Positions 56,661 through 64,000 of a stretch of DNA of 64,000 nucleotides are shown one piece after another. Position 1 is the stretch's first letter; each line of letters opens with the position of its first letter. The notes beneath the pieces were generated by a model, which searched no databases, was not told where the DNA came from, and worked only from the letters and a program-made list of their open reading frames with translations. Source of the stretch: CAWAHD01 sp963781785. GTDB lineage: Bacteria; Planctomycetota; Planctomycetia; Isosphaerales; Isosphaeraceae. The stretch covers positions 868,001-932,000 of the forward strand of contig CAWAHD010000005.1 of the NCBI GenBank assembly GCA_963781785.1, given 5' to 3'. The position numbers and the translations under genes were made by a program.

Positions 56661-57615
56661 TCACCGGATTTCGGGGTGGCTCACCGAGCAAAATGCGCCG
56701 GACCTCCTCGGCAGTCTTGGTTCGCAGCTCGGTGTAGCCCTCAACGCTGTAGAACGCCGTATGGGGGGTGAAGAGAACGTGGGGGTGCCGCCTGAGACGG
56801 TCGTTCTCGAGGGGCTCGAACTCGACCACATCCAGGCCCGCGGCGGCGACCCGGCCTGAATCGAGAGCGTCCACCAAGGCAGACTCGTCGACGAGCGGGC
56901 CCCGCGCCGTATTGATCAAGAACGCACCCGGGCGCATCCGGGCGAACGTCCGGGCGTTCATGAGATGACGCGTCGACGCGTCAAGGTAAGAGTGGAGGCT
57001 GACGAAATCGCTCTCTTCCAGCAGCTCCTCCAGTCGATGAACGCGACGGATCCCCAGCGCCTTGTCCATTCCCTGCCGCAGGTAGGGATCGTAGAAAACG
57101 ACGTCGAGCCCCAGCGCCTTGGCGCGGACCGCCGTGGCCGTGCCGATCCGGCCGCAGCCGACTATTCCAAATGTCTTGCCGCGAAGCCGCGGCGCCCCGA
57201 GCGCCGTGCGGTAGTCCCAGTTGCCCGCGCGGATCGCATGATGCGAGTCGACCAAGCGGCGCGCCAGTGCCAGGAGGAACATGATCGCATGATCGGCCAC
57301 CTCCTCCGTGCCGTAATCGGGAACGTTGCACACCATGACGCCATGACGAGTGGCGGCGGCGACGTCGATGTTGTTGTACCCCACCCCGGCACGCACCACG
57401 CCCCGGCAGCGAGGCGCCCGCGAGAAGCTGGGCTCTCCCAGAATCGACAGATCGTGGAAAACCATGATCGCGTCGGTTTCAGGGAGGTACGCACTCAATT
57501 CGGTCTCATCGCGGGCTCGGGCCATGATGAGGTCGGCCAGGTCGCCCAGAATGGCAGACTCGATCGCGGTCTCGTCGAGGAAATCGGCGATCAGCACGGT
57601 GAACCGATCAGACAT
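56629..57615 (-). CDS. D-2-hydroxyacid dehydrogenase (C-terminal-binding-protein-like)
   Basis: About 328 residues. NAD-binding 'GIVGCGRIGTA' (150-160), with 'VVRAGVGYNNIDV' and 'VPDYGTEEVADHAI' in the substrate domain. Catalytic Arg238 ('NTARGP'), Glu at about 267 and His285 ('TPHTAFYS') are present. The family oxidises or reduces D-2-hydroxy acids with NAD; glyoxylate, phosphoglycerate or sugar-acid derivatives are all possible. AGGAG 7 bases before the ATG at 57615 decides the start, although the frame is open to 57840. The start overlaps the upstream membrane-protein stop by 8 bases. Confidence 0.9.
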   Translation of the reverse strand: MSDRFTVLIADFLDETAIESAILGDLADLIMARARDETELSAYLPETDAIMVFHDLSILGEPSFSRAPRCRGVVRAGVGYNNIDVAAATRHGVMVCNVPDYGTEEVADHAIMFLLALARRLVDSHHAIRAGNWDYRTALGAPRLRGKTFGIVGCGRIGTATAVRAKALGLDVVFYDPYLRQGMDKALGIRRVHRLEELLEESDFVSLHSYLDASTRHLMNARTFARMRPGAFLINTARGPLVDESALVDALDSGRVAAAGLDVVEFEPLENDRLRRHPHVLFTPHTAFYSVEGYTELRTKTAEEVRRILLGEPPRNPVNDPRNPVPRA

Positions 57616-58387
57616 CGAAATCTCCTGATTCGCGCCGGGGAGCGAACGTGGGCGGATCGGAACGATCCTGGTGTGTCGATTCCGCCCGGCTAAACCACGC
57701 CAGCACGACGGCGGGATCGGCGACAGCGAAGACGGCTCCGCCACCCGAGCGGCTGATGAAACGCAAGGGAAGCGGCCAGTTGCGGATGGGAGGCAGTTCT
57801 GCGAGCACGGACCGCTCCTCTGCGATCCGATCGACATCATCGAGCGCGGCCGACCACGGCTCCTGGTTCCAGCGAGCGGGAAAGAACCAGAGCCGCCGGG
57901 TCGTGACGGTCAGGCAGCCGGGATGCCATGCCCAGCCGGATCGACGCCGAGCCGACACGCTCGCAATGATCGTCTCGTTGGCGGCCAGATGGAAGAGCAC
58001 GCTCGCCGTGTCAACCAGGGGGTTAAACCAGAGTTTGAGGAGCGGCCGGAGGACCAGGTGCAGGACGGCGATCGCCACCAGCGTGACCACTCCGCCAGCC
58101 AGCAATGCCAGGAGGAGCGAGCGGATCGACGCCCCGGGAGCAAGAAAGAACACGACCCATCGATGGCGCGGCGGCAATCTCTGTACGTGGTGCCAGACCG
58201 CAGCCTGGCACACCAGGAACACGAGCAGGAACGCCCGGAAGTAGACCCAGCGCGCGTTGATCTCGAGTCGGCTTGCTCTCTGGCGACATCGCGATCGATC
58301 CCGGATGCTGTGGTGTCGGCGGCGAAAGAACTCGTGGTTACGAAGAACTGGCAGGCAGGGCGATTCCGGTGTCCCGGGGTGTCGCAA
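57608..58387 (-). CDS. Hypothetical membrane protein
   Basis: Up to 259 residues. Two membrane helices ('YFRAFLLVFLVCQAAVWH' and 'LLLALLAGGVVTLVAIAVL') are followed by a soluble domain ('ASVSARRRSGWAWHPGCLTV', 'AALDDVDRIAEE'). The start is uncertain: the first 40 residues look unlike coding sequence. An ATG at 58289 with 'MSPESKPTR' in another frame would fit better with a one-base shift near 58255. It overlaps the dehydrogenase start. No family recognised. Confidence 0.6.
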   Translation of the reverse strand: MRHPGTPESPCLPVLRNHEFFRRRHHSIRDRSRCRQRASRLEINARWVYFRAFLLVFLVCQAAVWHHVQRLPPRHRWVVFFLAPGASIRSLLLALLAGGVVTLVAIAVLHLVLRPLLKLWFNPLVDTASVLFHLAANETIIASVSARRRSGWAWHPGCLTVTTRRLWFFPARWNQEPWSAALDDVDRIAEERSVLAELPPIRNWPLPLRFISRSGGGAVFAVADPAVVLAWFSRAESTHQDRSDPPTFAPRRESGDFDV

Positions 58388-58469
58388 CCCGGCATTTGCG
58401 CGGGTATCCTCATTTTCTTAGAGTTGCCCGCACAATGAAATCCCCCTTTCGCGAAGGGACGCGTTTGCG

Positions 58470-59246
58470 ATGCCAAGAATCAAGCAGATGCTCGGCCAGG
58501 GCAAGGTGGTTCGTGCTTTCGGATTCGGCCAGCTCCTCAGCCCGAAGCTGATCGAGATCGTGGGCGAGCACGGCCTGTTCGACGCACTGTGGCTTGACTT
58601 CGAGCATGGTGGCTTGACCATGAAGGAGATCGAGCTGGCGACGATGGCGGCGCGAAGCTACGGCATGGACCACTTCGTGCGGTTGCCGGCGACAGATTAC
58701 GCGTCGGTGATGCGCCCGCTCGAGGCGGGCGCAGGCGGTGTGATGATCAGCATGGTTCGGTCGGCTGCCGACGCCGAACAAGCGGTCCGGTGGGCCAAGT
58801 TCTGGCCCCGGGGCGAGCGCGGTCTGAACGGAGGCAACCGCGACGGACGATACGGCCTCGTTCCGCTCGCCGAGTACACCGCCCGGTCCAACGCAGAGAC
58901 CTTCATCGGGGTGCAGATCGAGACGGCCGGCGCCCTGGCGTCGCTGGCCGAGATCGCCGCAGTGCCCGATGTGGACTTGCTGTTTGTCGGTCCCTCCGAC
59001 CTGAGCCAGGTGCTCGGTGTCACCGGAGAGTTCGAGAACCCCAAATGCCTGCACGCGATCGAGACCATCGCGCGAACGTGCGCCCTGGCCAAGAAACCCT
59101 GGGGCATCTTCAGTCGCGGGCCCGAATACGCGACCCGGATGCGGAACCTGGGATGCCAGCTCTTCGTGCTCGGCGCAGACATTCATGCGATGCACGCGGG
59201 GATCCGCTCGATCAAGGACCGTTATGCCAACTTCTTCCAGGAATGA
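58470..59246 (+). CDS. HpcH/HpaI-family aldolase
   Basis: 258 residues, family length. Catalytic residues are in place: His46 ('DFEHGG'), Arg71 ('VRLPATD'), Glu151 ('QIETAGAL', metal ligand) and Asp177 ('FVGPSDLS', metal ligand). The enzyme splits or forms 2-keto-3-deoxy sugar acids or related 4-hydroxy-2-oxo acids with a divalent metal. It is divergent from the membrane protein/dehydrogenase operon, a sensible partner because the aldolase product can be an alpha-hydroxy or alpha-keto acid. GAAGGGACG precedes the ATG. A strong hairpin follows the stop. Confidence 0.92.
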   Translation: MPRIKQMLGQGKVVRAFGFGQLLSPKLIEIVGEHGLFDALWLDFEHGGLTMKEIELATMAARSYGMDHFVRLPATDYASVMRPLEAGAGGVMISMVRSAADAEQAVRWAKFWPRGERGLNGGNRDGRYGLVPLAEYTARSNAETFIGVQIETAGALASLAEIAAVPDVDLLFVGPSDLSQVLGVTGEFENPKCLHAIETIARTCALAKKPWGIFSRGPEYATRMRNLGCQLFVLGADIHAMHAGIRSIKDRYANFFQE

Positions 59247-59263
59247 TTTGCGGGTCGGCCCAA

Positions 59264-59296
59264 GGGGAGCCGGCGCACCAAGTGCGCCGGCTCCCC
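59264..59296. terminator. Perfect 15-bp hairpin between convergent genes
   Basis: GGGGAGCCGGCGCAC and GTGCGCCGGCTCCCC with a CAA loop, located 18 bases after the aldolase stop and 76 bases before the end of the convergent gene at 59372. No T tract follows, but the stem is very strong and could stop transcription in both directions. Confidence 0.65.
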
Positions 59297-59371
59297 GGCC
59301 CAAAGTCCGCGGAGCCTCTTCAACGAGTGCAACGAGTGGCGCGACAGGCTGTGTCAAGAGGAGGCAGAGGC

Positions 59372-61044
59372 TCAATTGGCGGACTGGACGGGCGGTTTCT
59401 GTTCGATGGCGTCGAGGATCCCGGTCGTGACCTGCCGATAGAGGATCGCGCGATATTGCTCGGGGATCTCGGTGGCGATCCACTGGCGCGCCGATTCCGC
59501 GGCCCCGCGGCTCGCCTGCGACTTGGCGATTGCTCCGAGAGCGACCAGCCTCTGGGATTGCGTTGGGAACAGGGACACGCAGGCACGCGCGTCTTCGAAG
59601 CGGCCGGTGACCACCAGGCTATCGAGCAACAGCTCGGCCAGAACGCCTCGAAGGCCGTTCTGCTGGACGGTGGCCACCGCCTCCGCGGCATACTGATAGG
59701 TGGCCGTCGCCGCGTCATTCTGGTTGTTGCGGCACTGAGATGCCGCCAGGAGGAGCATCGCCTCGGCGCGGGATTCACCATTCTCGATTTTCTTGGCGAT
59801 GTCGATCCCGCGGGTGTACTGCAAGGAATCGGCGGCCTGAAGCGCGATTCGATAAAGCGCGCGGTATCTCCAGATGAGGCGGTCGATCTTCTTCGTAACG
59901 TTGTATGCATCGACCAGAAGTTCATCAGCGAGCTTGAAGCTGGCCTGGCTCTCGGCCGCCTCGTGCGTCTCGTTGGCGATGATCCGGCTGCCGTCGGCTT
60001 CCCTGTCGGCGATCTCGTAGAGCATCTCATTCCGATAGGTCGGGTCGTTGATGAGCTCGGCCAGGTAGATCGCACGTTTCCAGTCGAGCCGGACCATTCG
60101 CATCAGCACATTCTTGTCGACCGTGTCGGGCAAGACCATGGCGGGCGGGGGAAGCGCTGGCGCCGAAACCCTGTCGCCGGGGGAGGCCATCCTGGCGCGC
60201 ATGCCTTCGCTGGCCGTCCGCGGCGCCGGCCTGGGAGCCGGCCCTTGAACCGGCGTCGCGGGCTTGGGCTCCTGGGGAACAGCCGGCGTTGCAGGTTTCG
60301 GCTCCCCTGGAGTGGCAGCCGGCGCGCAGGTTTCGGCTCCTGTGGAAGCGGCGGTTGCACCGCCTTGGAATCGGCAGGAGCCGGCTCTGCGGGTTTGGAG
60401 TCGGGCAGCGTGAGATCGATGATCGCGGCCTTTTGACGGCCCGCAAACAGCAACGCGTCGGCCAGCTTGGTCAGCGAAGTCACAAGCGCGATCAATCGCT
60501 GGTCGCGTACCAGCGGCTCCTTCACATTCGACGCGGCCGTGATGGCTTCCTCCAGCGTCTTGTGGGCAAGGAAAAACTGCCCCCTCGAGGTTGCTCCCTG
60601 GGCAATCCGCTGCAAGGCGAGGCTGCGTTCTTCAGGCGAAACAATCATCCGGGCATTCTTGAGGATTTCGGACGTGATCTGGCTGGGCACGCTCGCATCC
60701 GTCGATGAGGGTTGCTCGAGCACCTCGAACGGGATAATGAAGGGATCGTTGGGGAACCTGACGTCGACGTCAGGGCCAAAGCCGGCGAGTGGACGGTTCG
60801 GCCGCGGGCCCGGGAGCGGGCTCCCCACGAACGTTGAGGACGGCGGCGGGCCCGTTCCCGATATCGATCCCGACGGGTTGCGGACCACACCCGAAAATCC
60901 GCCGGCACCGGTGCCCTGCCCCGTGCCCGACGACAACCCCGGTCCGCTCGTCATCTGGGCGACGGCCGAATTTTCGGCGCTCGACAAAAGACCCAATGCC
61001 AGAAGAGCCGAGCCGGTGCCGCTCTTGATTACTCGGGACAACAT
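59372..61044 (-). CDS. Exported Pro-rich protein with helical repeat domain, frameshifted
   Basis: About 557 residues when bridged. It has a signal peptide (start 61044, GAGGG upstream, cleavage after '..ENSAVAQ'), a Gly/Ser/Pro-rich stretch, a helical segment ('SEILKNARMIVSPEERSLAL', 'QFFLAHKTLEEAITAASN'), and a Pro-rich linker with repeats of 'P.EPKPA[TR]P'. A second helical domain ('KRAIYLAELINDPTYRNEML', 'AEAMLLLAASQCRNNQND') looks like degenerate TPR-type helices. One base is missing in the linker near 60325, so the frame splits into 61044-60103 and 60202-59372. Known in planctomycetes as uncharacterised exported proteins; function unknown. Confidence 0.75.
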
Positions 61045-61172
61045 GGCTGAACCCTCGTCTCTCGCATCCGGCTCACGAGCAAGAGCCGGGAATGGTGAGC
61101 CTGATCCGGACGGCGAGCGGCCGCCCTTCTTAGCGACTCGTACCGCAAAGATGCCTCCCGATCGGGCCGCGG

Positions 61173-62509
61173 TCAAATGCCTGTGCCACAACCGCCTCGG
61201 GCTTGTGCAAAGATTCGTTTGGGGTTGTCGATCAGGATGAGTTTACCGAGCTCGAGAGCTCGTTCAGCCGACCAACCGCGCCCTTCGATCAGCTCCTCGG
61301 CAAGCACCGCTGCCAGGATACGGCGGTACATGTTGAATTTGGGCGCGATGAACTCCAGCTTGTACGCATCTGAATAGTATCCCAGGACCTTGACTTTCGG
61401 CAAGGCCTCGATCCGTGCGCGGAGATCGCCAGCGATGTAGGCCGGCATGTTCGCATACCACCAGTGCCCCATCGGCAGCACGTTCGGAAAGATCCAGGTA
61501 TAAGCCACCAGCTCGGCGCTGGCGTCGGGCGCCAGGGTCGAGACCGGAAACGTCACGTTCGCGAAATGATTGAACAACTCGCGGTAGTCGTAGAGGCTGA
61601 CACGGCGATCAAAGAGGTCACGTCCCCCGGAGACTCCGAGGGGGTAGACATTGCGTATCGGACCGATCATGAGATCAAACGGCAGCCGGAACTCCGCGCA
61701 CAATTCGGCGAGCATCCAGAAAACGCCGCGACGGATCTCGTCGAGCTCGTCCGGCGCAGCTCCAGCCCATGGATGGCCTTGCGAATCGAGGTTGCGGTCT
61801 GTGCCGGTGACGCTTTCCGCGGCACGAAGTCGGGCGGCAGGCTGATCGCACACGCCCTGGCGCCGCGCTCGACAAACCGCTCGAACAAACGGCCGATCGC
61901 CTGGCGCAGGCTCTTTGCATCGATCACATCGACGCTCGTGGCTCGCGCCAGCCGGGAGATCGTGGTTTGTTCATGCAGCTTGAGAACCAAGGTATCGGTG
62001 CGCAGGCAGGGAACGAAGCACGCGGTATCCCATCCTTCCAGGGAATCATCGAATTCGTTGGTCAGGAAGACGGCTTCCAGCCGGCTGGTGTTCCAGACCT
62101 CGCGGTCCCACGCCTGGCCATCGTGCCGGTGGTCGGCCCGCGCCAGAAGCTCACCCACGTTTTGGGAAGAGATTCGATCGTGGGGGAATCGATAAAGGGT
62201 CCGGGCGATCTCTAACAACCACGAGTACTGGACCGTAGAATCGATCCGATCGAGATATTCGACGAGATTTGCCACGCGCGTATCGGGATCAAGGTCGGGC
62301 GAAACACGGTCGGCGGGCATCCCCGCCGAATGGGCAAGCTCAGTATAGTAGTGATATCCCAGGATCTCGTCGAAATGGCGAGCGGCAGGCTGGTGCGGAT
62401 CGACGTGGGTATGCGGATCGTAGATCGGCCAGCCGACCATTTCGTCGAAGAGCTCGCGGGCAGAGGCGGCGATCGGCGTTTCAAGCATGGGCATGAAGGG
62501 CGGAGACAT
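61173..62509 (-). CDS. Uronate isomerase-like amidohydrolase, frameshifted
   Basis: About 445 residues when bridged. The N terminus 'ELFDEMVGWPIYDPHTHVDP' carries the HxH metal site of the amidohydrolase superfamily. 'HTHVDPHQPAARHFDEILGY' and 'HYYTELAHSAGMPAD' are as in the uronate isomerase (UxaC) group. The C-terminal half has 'GVFWMLAELCAEFRLPFDLM', 'VLPMGHWWYANMPAYI' and 'APKFNMYRRILAAVLAEELI'. Near 61790 the frame changes ('IRKAIHGLEL' to 'GAAPDELDEI'), leaving 62509-61790 and 61785-61173. The likely reaction is aldose-ketose isomerisation of a hexuronate, but planctomycete homologues are uncharacterised. AGGAAA is upstream of the ATG. Confidence 0.8.
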
Positions 62510-62616
62510 GGAAGTCCGGTTTCCTGGTTAGGGGTCCAGCGCAACAGGCACAGCCAGCCACAAAGCTAGCGAGGTCTGCCCTGGTCCCGCAAGAGTCAAA
62601 AGAGGAGCGGTCTGCG

Positions 62617-63394
62617 ATGAACGTTGTGGTGACGGGCGGCGGCACGATCGCGCCGATCGACGACGTCCGACTCTTGACCAACATTTCCTCGGGGCGGTTC
62701 GCCGCCCAGATCACCGAAGCGTTCCTCGATCGGGGCGCTTCGGTCTGGCACATCCACGCCCGTTCCGCTCTCCAGCCGCTCTGGCGATTTGCCCGGTTCG
62801 ATCTCGATTCGACCGACCCTCAGGCTGAACGAGAACGGATCGAGCAGCTTCGGCAACGATGGCAGGTTGCCCGGCAACGTCTGCAACTCCTGCCGCTCGA
62901 GCACGGGACCGTGGCCGACTATGAAGATACCCTCAAGCAGGTCGTCCTCAATCACGCGATCGACATCGTGGTTCTGCCGATGGCCGTCGGCGACTTCGAG
63001 CCCGAAGCGTATCACGGCAAGATCGACTCCAAGCTTGATTCGCTGGTGCTTCATTGTCGACGCACGCCCAAAGTGATCCGCGTGGTCCGCGACTGGTCTC
63101 CTGCGGTGTACCTGGTCGGATTCAAGCTGCTCTCGCGAGCCCCCCATGACGAGCTGATCCGCCGCGCTCTTGCCGCGTGCCGCCAGAACCGTGCCGACCT
63201 GACGGTCGCCAATGATCTGCAAACCCTGCGAGCGGGGCGGCACACCGTTCACCTGGTGCGACCGCTCGAAGACCCGGAAACCCTCGACCCCGGCCCGGAC
63301 CTGGCCGACCGGCTCGTCGAGCGGATTCTTGCCTGGGCACTGGCTTCCCGGGCGAAAGCTCAATCTCTCGATTCCCGAGCACCCATGCCCGATG
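62617..63394 (+). CDS. CoaB-like phosphopantothenoylcysteine synthetase domain protein
   Basis: The DFP/CoaB fold begins 'MNVVVTGGGTIAPIDDVRLL' and 'TNISSGRFAAQITEAFLDRG', the signature of the ligase domain. Lys-rich 'GKIDSKLDSLVLHCRRTPK', 'LVGFKLLSRA' and 'ADLTVANDL' also match. There is no CoaC (decarboxylase) domain, so this is a stand-alone CoaB; it could make 4'-phosphopantothenoylcysteine or be a paralogue. The frame stays open to 63660, running through the acyltransferase gene. Conservation ends near 63350, and a stop TGA in the other frame at 63393-63395 overlaps the next ATG, so a one-base loss near the 3' end is likely. Confidence 0.8.
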
Positions 63395-64000
63395 AGCCAA
63401 ATAGCGGCCGCCCCAACCATCGGATCAGCCACCCCTCCAACGGCCGATTCGTCCCAGAGGATCTATTTCCCCGAGCTCGACGGGCTCCGCTTCGTTGCAT
63501 TCATGCTGGTCTATCTTTTCCACGGCGGCGTGCCGTCGGACGTGCTCACGCACATCGTGGGAGCACGGGCTGCGACCGTCTTGCTGGACAACGGCGGATA
63601 CGGCGTCCAGCTCTTCTTCATCTTGAGCGGATACCTGATTGCGACTCTGCTGCTTCGTGAGGAAGCACGGTACGGCCATATCGCCCTCAAGGCGTTCTGG
63701 GTGCGGCGGATCCTGCGGATCTGGCCCCTGTACTACCTGATCGTGTTTCTGGGTTTTCTCGTCCTTCCGCTTCTGGAGCGGGAGTTTCAAGCCTCCGACT
63801 ACGTGCAGACGATACGCACGCACTTCGTCCCATTCCTGGGCTTCGTGGGCAACTGGTCGATGGTGCTCGTGGCGCCCATTCGCCACGACTGGTTGAGCAT
63901 TCTCTGGAGCGTTTGCGTCGAGGAACAATTCTACGTGATTGTCCCGCTCCTCTTCGTCTGGGCGGCGCCACGATATCGGCGCCTTCTGGTGATCTCGCTT
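63392..64000 (+). CDS. Acyltransferase 3 family membrane protein (runs off window)
   Basis: The frame starts at ATG 63392 and is open to the window end. The protein begins 'YFPELDGLRFVAFMLVYLFH', the typical acyltransferase-3 start with the conserved Arg and the final His of 'LFHGG'. It continues with 'GVQLFFILSGYLIATLLL', 'AFWVRRILRIWPLYYLIVFL', 'HDWLSILWSVCVEEQFYVIV' and a further helix. These integral membrane enzymes O-acylate surface or secreted glycans, lipids or peptides. The ATGA overlap with the expected CoaB stop suggests co-translation. The C-terminal half lies outside the window. Confidence 0.85.
   Translation, partial: MSQIAAAPTIGSATPPTADSSQRIYFPELDGLRFVAFMLVYLFHGGVPSDVLTHIVGARAATVLLDNGGYGVQLFFILSGYLIATLLLREEARYGHIALKAFWVRRILRIWPLYYLIVFLGFLVLPLLEREFQASDYVQTIRTHFVPFLGFVGNWSMVLVAPIRHDWLSILWSVCVEEQFYVIVPLLFVWAAPRYRRLLVISL

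Noticed and set aside
58790..60436. 548-codon plus-strand ORF
   Set aside because: Out-of-frame overlap of the aldolase gene and antisense of the Pro-rich protein gene.
1..64000. tRNA and rRNA genes
   Set aside because: I looked for T-loop-like GTTCGAATC motifs with pairing arms and conserved rRNA stretches and found none.

Overview
The window looks like a chromosomal segment of a GC-rich planctomycete, most like the Isosphaerales/Gemmatales. The basis is gene content: a DUF1549/DUF1553 cytochrome protein paired with a DUF1501 twin-arginine protein, a WD40 protein with a planctomycete-type cytochrome domain, an LEPR-XLL-type surface protein, an ECF sigma factor coupled to Ser/Thr kinase-WD40 proteins, a formylglycine sulfatase, and exported PPC-domain proteins. 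No rRNA, tRNA or CRISPR array was seen.

Layout. 1-4.9 kb: end of an SDR gene, an NMT1/THI5-like binding protein and two exported proteins. 4.9-11.9 kb: an unstable accessory zone with two composite repeats (transposase remnants carrying arrays of a 27-bp palindromic unit), a TPR-membrane protein, a deleted sirtuin, a ThuA protein, a VapBC-type toxin-antitoxin pair and a deleted IS200/RAYT-type transposase. 12-17.8 kb: sulfatase, a duplicated efflux-adaptor chimera, a DinB-like protein and a frameshifted AraC regulator. 18.3-20.1 kb: a surface protein with an attenuator-like leader, then a third transposase remnant. 20.1-24.4 kb: a plasmid- or phage-like island with an AcrVA2-family anti-CRISPR homologue, a D5-like ATPase and an iteron-like repeat array. 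24.9-32.5 kb: ECF sigma factor and two tandemly duplicated kinase-WD40 genes. 33-38.7 kb: LEPR-XLL propeller protein, enolase-superfamily dehydratase, two small genes and an OsmC protein. 38.8-49.4 kb: a minus-strand block of DUF1501, DUF1549/1553 and a cytochrome-WD40-PPC-metallo-beta-lactamase fusion, preceded by a glycoside hydrolase. 49.8-54 kb: alpha/beta hydrolase, a PatA/PatG-type subtilase, a membrane protein and an ECF sigma factor. 55-64 kb: DUF2079 membrane protein, 2-hydroxyacid dehydrogenase, HpcH/HpaI aldolase, a Pro-rich repeat protein, a uronate-isomerase-like protein, a CoaB-like protein and the start of an acyltransferase.

Functional themes are sugar and sugar-acid breakdown (sulfatase, glycoside hydrolase, enolase-superfamily dehydratase, aldolase, uronate isomerase, 2-hydroxyacid dehydrogenase), signalling through ECF sigma factors and kinases, and relics of mobile elements.

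At least eight otherwise well-conserved genes are interrupted by single-base frameshifts, mostly apparent one-base losses. This may reflect consensus errors in the assembly rather than decay, so the affected genes are described as whole genes with the shift position given.
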